From Enterococcus_K sp051713825 (GTDB lineage: Bacteria; Bacillota; Bacilli; Lactobacillales; Enterococcaceae), in NCBI RefSeq assembly GCF_051713825.1, contig NZ_JBIOQR010000001.1, forward strand, positions 1-64,000: DNA of 64,000 nt, in the 5' to 3' direction. The notes under the pieces are model-generated. The model saw only the letters and a program-made list of their open reading frames with translations, was not told the origin of the DNA and did no database searches. Below are positions 16,076 to 24,929 of this stretch, piece after piece (position 1 is the first letter of the stretch; each line of letters starts with the position of its first letter). Made by a program: the position numbers and the translations under genes.

Positions 16076-16232
16076 ATAAAATCAAGAACCGTAGGAACTA
16101 CGGGGATAGCTTGGTAAATAAGAGACACCGCTGTTAGTAAAGAAATAAGCTATCAAGTAGGCTCTATTCCCAAGAAGCTCCCACTTCAAGCGTTAAGAGC
16201 CGCCAGGTTTAGCTAAGTGGTGAGTAGTTCAC
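16076..16232 (+). ncRNA. Probable omega RNA (TnpB guide) and IS right end
   Basis: The 157 bases past the tnpB stop are GC-richer than their surroundings and self-complementary: CCGTAGGAACTACGG, ATAGCTTGG...CAAG, and the terminal hairpin around AGCTCCCACTT...AAGTGGTGAG. In this family the guide RNA scaffold comes from the 3' part of tnpB and this region, and the guide begins immediately after the right end (about 16233). Position inferred from family rules. Confidence 0.6.
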
Positions 16233-16398
16233 ATATGCTCTTTGAAGATTGTCGTACCTTTTTAACCTTCCGCTGATAAATAATCTCTCTTGATACGGCC
16301 GACAGCAATCTCAGCATTACTGACAATATTTATAGAGTACTTGTCCAGCATCTACGTGACAAAAATAAAAATTTGAGAAAAAAGAAGAAGCGATTTAC
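16233..16398. other. Short gene-free remnant between two insertion sequences
   Basis: About 165 bp with a 29-codon open stretch on the minus strand (ending KRDYLSAEG) that could be the relic of a gene, unidentified. The right end (16382-16398) is the distal arm of the original mnmG terminator plus the 9-bp target copy GCGATTTAC. Confidence 0.4.
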
Positions 16399-16545
16399 GA
16401 GGCTGCTGAAAAAGTCTCTGACAATTTTACAAAAATAAAGAAAAATAGTGGTTGAGAAAACGTCTATTTTTCTTTTTTTTTGTATAAAAAACCCATTGTA
16501 TAGCCATTTATTGGTATAATAGAAGAAGTGGAAGGAGTGTTTTAA

Positions 16546-18036
16546 ATGCTAGATAAGGGACGTCAAACGAGCTTAGAAGTAGGCATGTATTCAGGTTTAT
16601 ATGATATTTTGATTGAAAAGGATAATTTTTGGAGACAAATCAATGAAACGGTTGATTTTTCTTTTATTTATGCTGAAGTAAAACAAAATTATTCAGAAAC
16701 AGCTGGTCGGCCAGCTGAATGCCCCATTCTCCTCTTTAAACTAATCTTATTAAAAACCTCGTATAAGCTATCAGACCGCGATTTGATTGCTCGTTTACGT
16801 ACGGATATGCAAATGAAATACTTCCTAGAATATGAACCAGAAGAAACTGAATTTATGGCTCCTAGCTTACTTTCTAAGTTCCGTCACCTACGCTTGAAAA
16901 ATACGAATCTATTGGACTTACTTCTCACAAAAACTGTCGAAATCGCCTTGGACAAAGGCGTAATTGAAGTGGAAAATAAATTAATTCAAGATTCTACCCA
17001 CTCGAATGCCATGTTCCAACACGTTTCGCCAAGAGAAGAAATTATCAAACGAGCGAAAGAAGTAAGAAAAGCCGTGTATGCTGTTGCCCCTCAAATGAAA
17101 GAAAAAATGCCAAAGAAAAAGGAACATACGGGGATCCTTGAAGACACCCTCCACTATGCAAATGAAGTGATAAAAGTGATTGAAACAGAGGGTGGTTTTG
17201 ATAACTGCACAGCCGTGATGGAGCGAATGAATTACTTAAAAGAAGGCATCGAAGAAACAGAGGGAGCGTTTGAATTTTCTAAAGATCAAGAGGCAAAAGT
17301 TGGGCATAAGACGGCGGACACCGCTTTTTTTGGCTACAAAACACACCTTGCTTTAACTCCTGAACGAATCGTTACAGCCGCGACGATTACCAGTGGCGAA
17401 AAACCTGACGGCAAAGAAATGAAGACACTCGTCGAAAAAAGCCAACATGCAGGGATTGAAGTCAAGGCAATTATTGGAGATGGTGCGTATTCAGAGACGG
17501 ATAATTTGAATTACGCAAAAGCAAACGGAATGAAACTAGTATCGAAGTTAAGTAAGTCAGTCACTCATGGGAATGGAAAAAACAAGGATAAATTCGCGTA
17601 CAATAAAGATGCAGAAATGTATGTTTGCCTAGCAGGACACATGGCAATTAAAAAGAGAAAGTCAGGAAGTAAATGCGATAAAAAGGGAGTAGACTCGCGT
17701 GTAGAGGCCTATTTCTTTGACGTGGAAAAATGCAAAAGATGTCCGTTTCGCGAGGGTTGTTATACTGATGGAGCGAAAACAAAAACTTTCTCAGTAAAAA
17801 TAAAGTCAGATACACATATCGCTCATATGGATTATATGGAAACCGAAGAATTTAAAGAGCTTTATAAAGAGCGGTATAAAATAGAGGCTAAGAATGCGGA
17901 GTTGAAAGGTCGATACAATTATGGAACCGCACAAAGCTGTGGTCTATTAGGGATGACCATCCAAGGGGCGAGTACGCTGTTTTTAGCTAATATGAAACGA
18001 ATTATCAAGTTAGAAAAGGAAAATACGGGGAAATAG
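16546..18036 (+). CDS. IS1182-family DDE transposase, copy 1
   Basis: 496 residues, full length. Features include the N-terminal IS1182/IS5-type domain (ETAGRPAECPILLFK, LSDRDLIARLRTDMQMKYFL), a DDE core with IQDSTHSNAM, then IIGDGAYSETDN, and the C-terminal KIEAKNAELKGRYNYGTA carrying the last acidic residue. A Cys cluster (CKRCPFREGCY) may bind zinc. It differs from copy 2 by Arg versus Cys in this cluster. ATG after GGAAGGAG, with TATAAT upstream. Appears intact. Confidence 0.93.
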   Translation: MLDKGRQTSLEVGMYSGLYDILIEKDNFWRQINETVDFSFIYAEVKQNYSETAGRPAECPILLFKLILLKTSYKLSDRDLIARLRTDMQMKYFLEYEPEETEFMAPSLLSKFRHLRLKNTNLLDLLLTKTVEIALDKGVIEVENKLIQDSTHSNAMFQHVSPREEIIKRAKEVRKAVYAVAPQMKEKMPKKKEHTGILEDTLHYANEVIKVIETEGGFDNCTAVMERMNYLKEGIEETEGAFEFSKDQEAKVGHKTADTAFFGYKTHLALTPERIVTAATITSGEKPDGKEMKTLVEKSQHAGIEVKAIIGDGAYSETDNLNYAKANGMKLVSKLSKSVTHGNGKNKDKFAYNKDAEMYVCLAGHMAIKKRKSGSKCDKKGVDSRVEAYFFDVEKCKRCPFREGCYTDGAKTKTFSVKIKSDTHIAHMDYMETEEFKELYKERYKIEAKNAELKGRYNYGTAQSCGLLGMTIQGASTLFLANMKRIIKLEKENTGK

Positions 18037-18066
18037 AGGGTAGATTCCCTTTATTATTATGAAAAT

Positions 18067-18120
18067 ACACAAAAAACAGTGAAATTCTTTTTTTTTGAAG
18101 AATTCCACTGTTTTTTTGTG
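18067..18120. terminator. Bidirectional terminator inside the right end of IS copy 1
   Basis: ACAGTG(A)AATTCTT and AAGAATTCCACTGT pair around a T-rich loop, with T-runs on both strands. It ends the transposase transcript and, on the minus strand, can stop mnmG transcription entering the element. An equivalent sits at about 24042-24095 in copy 2. Confidence 0.8.
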
Positions 18121-18144
18121 AGTGTTTTTCAGCAGCCTCGCGAT

Positions 18145-20049
18145 TTACGCTTCTTCCTTTTTCACTTTCGCTATCTTCCCTTGTTCAATATACACCATCA
18201 GAATGCTTAAATCAGAAGGGTTTACCCCACTGATTCGGCTGGCTTGAGCAATGGTTTCTGGTTGGATTTTCTGTAATTTTTGTTTGGCTTCTGTGGCTAA
18301 ACCGTTAATAGCTTCATAATTAATGGCTTCCGGAATTCGTTTTTCTTCCATTCGTTTCAACTTGTCGACTTTTTCTAAAGCTTTTTTGATATAGCCTTCG
18401 TATTTCACTTGAATTTCAACTTGTTCGACTTCTTTTTTTGTTAATTCTTCATTTGCTGGTATAAATGAAAGCAATTCTTCGTAGCTGATTTCTGGACGTT
18501 TTAAGAAATCAATTGCTAATATACCGTCTTTTAACTCTGCGGAATTTTTTTCTTTTAAGAAGTTTTGAATTTCTTTTGTTGGTTTCAAACGAATCTTTTT
18601 CAAACGTAATAATTCATCTTCAACGGCTTGTTTTTTGGCTAGATACTCTGTATATTGCGTTTCTTTTACAAGTCCAATTTGATGACCAACCTCTGTTAAT
18701 CGTAAGTCAGCATTATCGTGACGTAAAATCAACCGATATTCTGCACGAGATGTCAGTAAGCGGTACGGCTCTGTTGTCCCTTTTGTTACTAAATCATCGA
18801 TCATAACGCCAATGTAGCCATCGCTTCGTTTCATCACAAAAGGTTCTTTTCCTTGGGTTTTAAGTGCGGCATTTATTCCTGCAATCAGTCCTTGACCAGC
18901 TGCTTCTTCGTACCCACTTGTGCCATTTGTTTGCCCCGCTGTGTATAGGTTTTCGATAATTTTTGTCTCCAATGTTGGTCGCAATTGATGCGGAACCACG
19001 ACATCATATTCAATCGCGTAACCTGTGCGCATCATCTCCACTTTTTCTAAGCCGGCGATAGTATGAAGCATCTCCACTTGGACATCCTCTGGTAATGAGG
19101 TTGATAAGCCTTGAACATAGACTTCTTCTGTGTGCAGTCCTTCTGGTTCAAGGAATAGTTGATGACGAGGTTTGTCTGAAAAACGAACAATTTTATCTTC
19201 AATTGACGGACAATAACGCGCCCCAACCCCTTCGACAATTCCTGTAAACATCGGTGCACGATGCAGATTTTTTTGAATCACTTCATGTGTCGTTTCATTG
19301 GTATACGTTAACCAACAAGGCTCTTGGTTCAAATTATAGGCACTATCTGGTGTGCTGAAGCTAAAGTGATTAGGCTCTTCATCGCCAGGTTGTTCTTCTG
19401 TCACACGATAATCAATTGAGCTTGATTTCACGCGTGGTGGTGTCCCTGTTTTAAAACGAGCAATCTCAAAGCCCAACTCTTTTAAGTGATCAGCAAGAGT
19501 TACTGAAGGTTGCGAATTATTAGGTCCTGAAGAATATTTTAATTCGCCAATAATGATTTCACCTCGTAAAGCCGTTCCTGCAGTAATAACCACGGCTTTC
19601 GCTGAGTAAGCAGCACCTGTCGCCGTAACAACCCCGTGACAAACACCGTCTTCAACAAGCAACTTATCCACAATTCCTTGACGAAGAGTCAGATTGTCTT
19701 CTTTTTCAATTGTGTGCTTCATTTCTGTCGCATACGCTTGTTTATCTGCCTGCGCACGTAACGCACGCACAGCAGGACCTTTCCCTGTATTTAGCATGCG
19801 CATTTGGATATAGGTCTTATCGATGTTCTTACCCATTTCTCCACCTAATGCATCAATTTCGCGTACAACAACCCCTTTAGCCGGACCTCCGACAGAAGGA
19901 TTACAAGGCATAAATGCAACCATATCTAAATTAATCGTTAATAAGAGCGTTTTTGCCCCCATACGCGCGGATGCCAAGGCTGCTTCTGATCCTGCATGGC
20001 CGGCACCAACAATAATGACATCATACGATTCTGCTTCAAATTGTGTCAT
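18145..20049 (-). CDS. mnmG: tRNA uridine 5-carboxymethylaminomethyl modification enzyme MnmG
   Basis: 634 residues, full length. With MnmE it installs the (carboxymethyl)aminomethyl group at wobble U34 of several tRNAs. FAD-binding VIIVGAGHAGSEAALA is at the N-terminus, followed by GGPAKGVVVREIDALGG and GLIAGINAAL. The C-terminal helical domain contacts MnmE and tRNA. The stop codon lies in the 9-bp duplication made by IS1182 copy 1; the protein end is not altered. It follows mnmE by 70 bp. Confidence 0.97.
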   Translation of the reverse strand: MTQFEAESYDVIIVGAGHAGSEAALASARMGAKTLLLTINLDMVAFMPCNPSVGGPAKGVVVREIDALGGEMGKNIDKTYIQMRMLNTGKGPAVRALRAQADKQAYATEMKHTIEKEDNLTLRQGIVDKLLVEDGVCHGVVTATGAAYSAKAVVITAGTALRGEIIIGELKYSSGPNNSQPSVTLADHLKELGFEIARFKTGTPPRVKSSSIDYRVTEEQPGDEEPNHFSFSTPDSAYNLNQEPCWLTYTNETTHEVIQKNLHRAPMFTGIVEGVGARYCPSIEDKIVRFSDKPRHQLFLEPEGLHTEEVYVQGLSTSLPEDVQVEMLHTIAGLEKVEMMRTGYAIEYDVVVPHQLRPTLETKIIENLYTAGQTNGTSGYEEAAGQGLIAGINAALKTQGKEPFVMKRSDGYIGVMIDDLVTKGTTEPYRLLTSRAEYRLILRHDNADLRLTEVGHQIGLVKETQYTEYLAKKQAVEDELLRLKKIRLKPTKEIQNFLKEKNSAELKDGILAIDFLKRPEISYEELLSFIPANEELTKKEVEQVEIQVKYEGYIKKALEKVDKLKRMEEKRIPEAINYEAINGLATEAKQKLQKIQPETIAQASRISGVNPSDLSILMVYIEQGKIAKVKKEEA

Positions 20050-20119
20050 TTTAAGACTTCCTTTCCTGACTTGTTCTTGATTCTATTTTTGTTTGTTATT
20101 TTTTAAACGATAAACTGTT

Positions 20120-21517
20120 CTATTTTCCTAAACAGAATTGACTGAATAATTGCGTAATGAGCTCATCTTGAACGCTATCTCCGACAATTTCACCAAGATA
20201 GTCCCAACAACGCGTCATATCAATTTGAACCAAGTCAACGGGCATGCCCGCTTCAATTCCATTAACCACTTCGCCTAATGAAATAGAAGCTTTCTCCAGT
20301 AAAGCAATATGGCGTGTATTGGAAACATAGGTCGCATCTTTTTCGCCTGTTTGTCCACCAAAAAACAGCTGGGCAATCGCTTCTTCTAACTTGTCCAACC
20401 CATCATTTTCAACCACAGAAACGGCAAAGATAGGTTCCTCATCTAGATATGGCCGAACTTGATCTTGGCTCAATTTGGCCGGTAAATCCGTTTTATTTAA
20501 CAAGACAATTCGTTTTAAGCCTTTTGTTGCCTCAAAAAGATTTTTATCCTCTTGAGTCAATGGCTCACTTTGATTTAAGACTAACAAAATCAAGTCTGAT
20601 TCAGCCAACGCTTTTCGGCTACGTTCTACTCCAATACGTTCAACAATATCTTCTGTTTCACGAATTCCAGCTGTATCTATCAGCTTTAAAGGTACTCCAC
20701 GCACATTGACATATTCTTCAATCACATCGCGTGTCGTCCCCGCAATATCGGTTACGATGGCCTTTTCTTCTCGTAACAAATGGTTTAACAAACTTGATTT
20801 TCCAACGTTTGGTCGGCCAATAATCGCTGTACTCAAGCCTTCACGAAGAATCTTGCCTTGTTTGGCGGTCACTAACAGCTGATCAATTTGTTTTTGGACA
20901 AAATGTGCTTTTTCAAGCAAAAGTTTGGTTGTCAGCTCTTCGACATCATCATATTCAGGGTAATCAATATTCACTTCAACCTGTGCTAGCGTTTCTAAAA
21001 TTTCCTGTCTTAATGTCCGAATTAAATGAGACAAATTACCATCCAATTGGTTTAAAGCTAAATTCATCGCTCGATCTGTTTTCGCCCGAATCAAATCCAT
21101 TACTGCCTCAGCTTGTGAGAGGTCCACACGACCGTTTAGAAAGGCTCGCTTGGTAAATTCCCCAGGCTCGGCCAAACGCGCTCCTTCTCGCAAAATAAGC
21201 TGCAATAATTGATTCACGACGACAATCCCACCGTGACAATTAATTTCAACAACATCTTCTCTTGTAAAAGTTTTTGGTGCTCTCATGACAGAGACCATCA
21301 CTTCATCCACGATTTGTTGTTCTTTTGGATCAATAATATGTCCATAATGAATGGTATGAGAAGCCACCTCGACCAATCGCTTACTGCCTGACTGATAAAC
21401 TTTATCGACAATCTGAACAGCTTGATCGCCACTTAAACGGACAATACTAATAGCCCCTTCACCTGGTGGGGTCGAAATAGCCGCAATCGTATCAAACTCT
21501 AATGTAATTTCCGCCAA
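20120..21517 (-). CDS. mnmE: tRNA modification GTPase MnmE
   Basis: 465 residues. An N-terminal tetrahydrofolate-binding domain and helical domain hold an inserted G domain (GRPNVGKSSLLN, DTAGIRET, NKTDLP). The protein ends in the invariant FCLGK. It works with MnmG on wobble uridine. The start is TTG at 21517 with AGGAGG 10 bases upstream, giving MAEITLEFDTIAAIST. It is normally directly after jag; here a plus-strand gene and a GC-rich leader hairpin separate them. Confidence 0.97.
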   Translation of the reverse strand: MAEITLEFDTIAAISTPPGEGAISIVRLSGDQAVQIVDKVYQSGSKRLVEVASHTIHYGHIIDPKEQQIVDEVMVSVMRAPKTFTREDVVEINCHGGIVVVNQLLQLILREGARLAEPGEFTKRAFLNGRVDLSQAEAVMDLIRAKTDRAMNLALNQLDGNLSHLIRTLRQEILETLAQVEVNIDYPEYDDVEELTTKLLLEKAHFVQKQIDQLLVTAKQGKILREGLSTAIIGRPNVGKSSLLNHLLREEKAIVTDIAGTTRDVIEEYVNVRGVPLKLIDTAGIRETEDIVERIGVERSRKALAESDLILLVLNQSEPLTQEDKNLFEATKGLKRIVLLNKTDLPAKLSQDQVRPYLDEEPIFAVSVVENDGLDKLEEAIAQLFFGGQTGEKDATYVSNTRHIALLEKASISLGEVVNGIEAGMPVDLVQIDMTRCWDYLGEIVGDSVQDELITQLFSQFCLGK

Positions 21518-21544
21518 TTTTTATATCCTCCTATCTCGGCGCAC

Positions 21545-21600
21545 AAAAAAAGCGCCCACTCCACCCTTTGATAAAAAAGGTAGACTCGCACTTTGACTGC
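21545..21600 (-). promoter_or_regulatory. Terminator-like leader hairpin upstream of mnmE
   Basis: On the minus strand GTGCGAGTCTACCTTT pairs with AAAGGGTGGAGTGGGCGC (with mismatches), followed by TTTTTTT, just before the mnmE ribosome-binding site. No minus-strand gene ends upstream, because the neighbour is on the plus strand, so it looks like an attenuator in the mnmE leader. A TTGCAA/17 bp/TACTCT promoter candidate lies upstream. Confidence 0.4.
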
Positions 21601-21747
21601 TGTCTATTGAATTTTCTTGTCATAGAGTAGCATAAATTTAGGCTACTTGCAAGCCAATTCAGCCTTTTAGACAAGAATTAGCCAGTTCATTTGCCTTTCT
21701 TTTTTAATCAGTGACACGTATTATAAAAATAAAAGGAGTGAAGAAAA

Positions 21748-22089
21748 ATGAGTTTTTTTACTGATGAACATAAAGAAAAAGAAATCAGCCCTGAACAAAT
21801 CGATGAAGTGACACTCTCTACAGGCAACGTCAATGTCAAATACGTCGTGCGCGATGTCATCTTTACAGCCGAGCGACACCAAGTGGATTTATTTGATGAA
21901 CAGCTGGACTTGAATGAATTATTTTCTTCACTCAAGTTGAAGCTAAAGAAAAAAGCCTACAGTTATGGTGCAGACGCTGTGATAAACTGTCGATTTGAGC
22001 ATAAGACAAATCAAAAAGACGGACTTTCTTATGTCGAGCTCTTTGCTTACGGTACCGTCGTTCAATTCACACAAACGACCATTGGCTAA
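21748..22089 (+). CDS. YbjQ/heavy-metal-binding-domain-like protein
   Basis: 113 residues. The second half has the L-K-x-K-A-x-x-x-GADAVINCRFE pattern typical of the pentameric YbjQ/DUF74 'heavy metal-binding' fold, and ends YVELFAYGTVVQF. No signal peptide or membrane segment; no Cys/His metal cluster beyond one Cys. Function of the family is poorly known. AAGGAGTG site before ATG; own terminator at 22158. It is inserted between jag and mnmE on the opposite strand. Confidence 0.65.
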   Translation: MSFFTDEHKEKEISPEQIDEVTLSTGNVNVKYVVRDVIFTAERHQVDLFDEQLDLNELFSSLKLKLKKKAYSYGADAVINCRFEHKTNQKDGLSYVELFAYGTVVQFTQTTIG

Positions 22090-22157
22090 ATAGGAAAGAA
22101 CGGATTTGGCACTAGCGAACATTAGGCTAGGATTGCAGTCGATTTCCACTTATCCAT

Positions 22158-22198
22158 TAAAAAAGCTAGGTGTAAGAGATCCTTACACCTAGCTTTTT
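22158..22198. terminator. Intrinsic terminator
   Basis: AAAAAGCTAGGTGTAAG, loop agatc, then its complement ending in TTTTT. It ends the YbjQ-like gene. Between here and IS copy 2 (22199-22373) there is no gene. Confidence 0.88.
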
Positions 22199-22373
22199 AA
22201 TCAAAGTAATAAACCCTTCATCGCATGCTTACTTCGATAAGAATGATTTCTAATAAAATATACTTGGTTTCGTTTTCTTTGTCAATCGATTTCTGAGTCT
22301 TTCTCTAATTAGTTTCCTGTCCCCTTGATATTCTATACGCTCTTTATCAAGTAAAAAAGAGCCAACCGCAGTC

Positions 22374-24114
22374 GAGGCTGCTGAAAAAGTCTCTGACAAT
22401 TTTACAAAAATAAAGAAAAATAGTGGTTGAGAAAACGTCTATTTTTCTTTTTTTTTGTATAAAAAACCCATTGTATAGCCATTTATTGGTATAATAGAAG
22501 AAGTGGAAGGAGTGTTTTAAATGCTAGATAAGGGACGTCAAACGAGCTTAGAAGTAGGCATGTATTCAGGTTTATATGATATTTTGATTGAAAAGGATAA
22601 TTTTTGGAGACAAATCAATGAAACGGTTGATTTTTCTTTTATTTATGCTGAAGTAAAACAAAATTATTCAGAAACAGCTGGTCGGCCAGCTGAATGCCCC
22701 ATTCTCCTCTTTAAACTAATCTTATTAAAAACCTCGTATAAGCTATCAGACCGCGATTTGATTGCTCGTTTACGTACGGATATGCAAATGAAATACTTCC
22801 TAGAATATGAACCAGAAGAAACTGAATTTATGGCTCCTAGCTTACTTTCTAAGTTCCGTCACCTACGCTTGAAAAATACGAATCTATTGGACTTACTTCT
22901 CACAAAAACTGTCGAAATCGCCTTGGACAAAGGCGTAATTGAAGTGGAAAATAAATTAATTCAAGATTCTACCCACTCGAATGCCATGTTCCAACACGTT
23001 TCGCCAAGAGAAGAAATTATCAAACGAGCGAAAGAAGTAAGAAAAGCCGTGTATGCTGTTGCCCCTCAAATGAAAGAAAAAATGCCAAAGAAAAAGGAAC
23101 ATACGGGGATCCTTGAAGACACCCTCCACTATGCAAATGAAGTGATAAAAGTGATTGAAACAGAGGGTGGTTTTGATAACTGCACAGCCGTGATGGAGCG
23201 AATGAATTACTTAAAAGAAGGCATCGAAGAAACAGAGGGAGCGTTTGAATTTTCTAAAGATCAAGAGGCAAAAGTTGGGCATAAGACGGCGGACACCGCT
23301 TTTTTTGGCTACAAAACACACCTTGCTTTAACTCCTGAACGAATCGTTACAGCCGCGACGATTACCAGTGGCGAAAAACCTGACGGCAAAGAAATGAAGA
23401 CACTCGTCGAAAAAAGCCAACATGCAGGGATTGAAGTCAAGGCAATTATTGGAGATGGTGCGTATTCAGAGACGGATAATTTGAATTACGCAAAAGCAAA
23501 CGGAATGAAACTAGTATCGAAGTTAAGTAAGTCAGTCACTCATGGGAATGGAAAAAACAAGGATAAATTCGCGTACAATAAAGATGCAGAAATGTATGTT
23601 TGCCTAGCAGGACACATGGCAATTAAAAAGAGAAAGTCAGGAAGTAAATGCGATAAAAAGGGAGTAGACTCGCGTGTAGAGGCCTATTTCTTTGACGTGG
23701 AAAAATGCAAAAGATGTCCGTTTTGCGAGGGTTGTTATACTGATGGAGCGAAAACAAAAACTTTCTCAGTAAAAATAAAGTCAGATACACATATCGCTCA
23801 TATGGATTATATGGAAACCGAAGAATTTAAAGAGCTTTATAAAGAGCGGTATAAAATAGAGGCTAAGAATGCGGAGTTGAAAGGTCGATACAATTATGGA
23901 ACCGCACAAAGCTGTGGTCTATTAGGGATGACCATCCAAGGGGCGAGTACGCTGTTTTTAGCTAATATGAAACGAATTATCAAGTTAGAAAAGGAAAATA
24001 CGGGGAAATAGAGGGTAGATTCCCTTTATTATTATGAAAATACACAAAAAACAGTGAAATTCTTTTTTTTTGAAGAATTCCACTGTTTTTTTGTGAGTGT
24101 TTTTCAGCAGCCTC
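22374..24114 (+). mobile_element. IS1182-family insertion sequence, copy 2
   Basis: 1741 bp, same ends as copy 1. The 9-bp target duplication is ACCGCAGTC (22365-22373, 24115-24123). Removing the element and one repeat restores GAGCTGAC-TGCG-GTTGGCTC-TTTTTT on the minus strand, the intrinsic terminator of jag, so it too sits in a terminator loop. Confidence 0.93.
22521..24011 (+). CDS. IS1182-family DDE transposase, copy 2
   Basis: 496 residues, identical to copy 1 except for Cys instead of Arg in the zinc-finger-like segment (CPFCEGC versus CPFREGC), a CGC/TGC change. The frame is intact. The near identity of the two copies indicates recent transposition. Confidence 0.93.
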   Translation: MLDKGRQTSLEVGMYSGLYDILIEKDNFWRQINETVDFSFIYAEVKQNYSETAGRPAECPILLFKLILLKTSYKLSDRDLIARLRTDMQMKYFLEYEPEETEFMAPSLLSKFRHLRLKNTNLLDLLLTKTVEIALDKGVIEVENKLIQDSTHSNAMFQHVSPREEIIKRAKEVRKAVYAVAPQMKEKMPKKKEHTGILEDTLHYANEVIKVIETEGGFDNCTAVMERMNYLKEGIEETEGAFEFSKDQEAKVGHKTADTAFFGYKTHLALTPERIVTAATITSGEKPDGKEMKTLVEKSQHAGIEVKAIIGDGAYSETDNLNYAKANGMKLVSKLSKSVTHGNGKNKDKFAYNKDAEMYVCLAGHMAIKKRKSGSKCDKKGVDSRVEAYFFDVEKCKRCPFCEGCYTDGAKTKTFSVKIKSDTHIAHMDYMETEEFKELYKERYKIEAKNAELKGRYNYGTAQSCGLLGMTIQGASTLFLANMKRIIKLEKENTGK

Positions 24115-24152
24115 ACCGCAGTCAGCTCCGTTTGTTTGACTTATTGAATGTC

Positions 24153-24914
24153 CTAAAAATGTTTTTTCTCTGGCTCAACCACTAGATAGCGGTAAGGTTC
24201 GTCCCCTTCAGAGTGCGTTTTTACATAATCTTTTTTGCTTAAGACAGAATGAATCTGTTTACGCTCAAATGCTGGCATCGGTTCTAAGAACACCGGACGA
24301 CCAGTTTGTTTGACCTTTTCAGCAGTTCTTTCTGCTAAGCGCTGAAGAATTGCTTGCCGTTTCTCACGGTAGTCACCGACATTTACGACAACGGACAACT
24401 TGTTCGCTGCAACACGATGAATAAAGACTTGAGCCAAATACTGTAAGGCATTTAGAATTTTACCATGTTTCCCAATCAAAATTCCTTGTTTTTGCGTATC
24501 TAAGTGCAAAATAATCAACCCATCTTTTCGTTCCATCCGAACAAGCGCTGGAGCATTTAGCTCTTTAGAAATAGCGGTAAGGTAAAGTGCCAACTCCGTC
24601 AAAGCAGATTCATCATCTAACTCTTCTAACGGTTTGTTTGATTCATGCATAGACGGCTTAGGTTCACTCACAATTTCTGTGACAATAGGTGCTTCATTTG
24701 TAAGAACTTCTTCCACAGTCTCTTCAACTGCTTCTGAAATTTCCTCACTGACAGTGGCTTCAATAGAAACTCTCGCTGCTTTTTTACCAATGCCTAGAAA
24801 TCCTTTTTTACCTGCTTCAATAACCTTCACTTCAACATCTTCTCTTTTCAATGAAAGAGCTGATAAACCTTTGTTTACGGCTTCTTCAACTGTTGCGCCT
24901 TCATAAACTGGCAT
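24153..24914 (-). CDS. jag: RNA-binding protein Jag/KhpB
   Basis: 253 residues in three parts. The N-terminal Jag domain (VYEGATVEEAVNKGL, KKGFLGIG) is followed by an acidic Glu/Val-rich linker of about 60 residues. A KH-II domain (GILIGKHGKILNALQYL) and an R3H domain (ERTAEKVKQTGRPVFLEPMPAFERK) come last. KhpB proteins bind RNA and affect cell division and envelope control. Located 15 bp after yidC, the usual yidC-jag order. Its terminator is split by IS copy 2. AAGGAGG site before ATG. Confidence 0.95.
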   Translation of the reverse strand: MPVYEGATVEEAVNKGLSALSLKREDVEVKVIEAGKKGFLGIGKKAARVSIEATVSEEISEAVEETVEEVLTNEAPIVTEIVSEPKPSMHESNKPLEELDDESALTELALYLTAISKELNAPALVRMERKDGLIILHLDTQKQGILIGKHGKILNALQYLAQVFIHRVAANKLSVVVNVGDYREKRQAILQRLAERTAEKVKQTGRPVFLEPMPAFERKQIHSVLSKKDYVKTHSEGDEPYRYLVVEPEKKHF

Positions 24915-24929
24915 ATTTCATACCTCCTT

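Larger units (their letters stand above)
14340..16232 (+). mobile_element. IS200/IS605-family element with tnpA and tnpB
   Basis: Contains a Y1 transposase gene and a TnpB gene in the same orientation. The left part has a subterminal hairpin near 14367-14390 (CCCATCCTCTATAGGTGGG) and the right part has hairpins ending in gtagttcac at 16232. No terminal inverted repeat or target duplication is expected for this single-strand family. The ends are estimates (left within about 30 bp). Confidence 0.8.
16399..18139 (+). mobile_element. IS1182-family insertion sequence, copy 1
   Basis: 1741 bp bounded by 15-bp inverted repeats GAGGCTGCTGAAAAA and flanked by a 9-bp direct repeat GCGATTTAC (16390-16398, 18140-18148). 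A terminator-like hairpin lies inside the left end (16439-16482) and a bidirectional one inside the right end. It is inserted in the loop of the intrinsic terminator at the 3' end of mnmG. Nearly identical to the copy at 22374-24114. Confidence 0.93.

Noticed and set aside
16268..16360. 29-codon minus-strand reading ending KRDYLSAEG
   Set aside because: Looks protein-like but is too short to identify, and no upstream part survives; kept only as a note in the gap between insertion sequences.
16399..24114. The two IS1182 copies acting as ends of a composite transposon around mnmG-mnmE
   Set aside because: Each copy has its own perfect 9-bp duplication and the duplications differ, so the two inserted independently.
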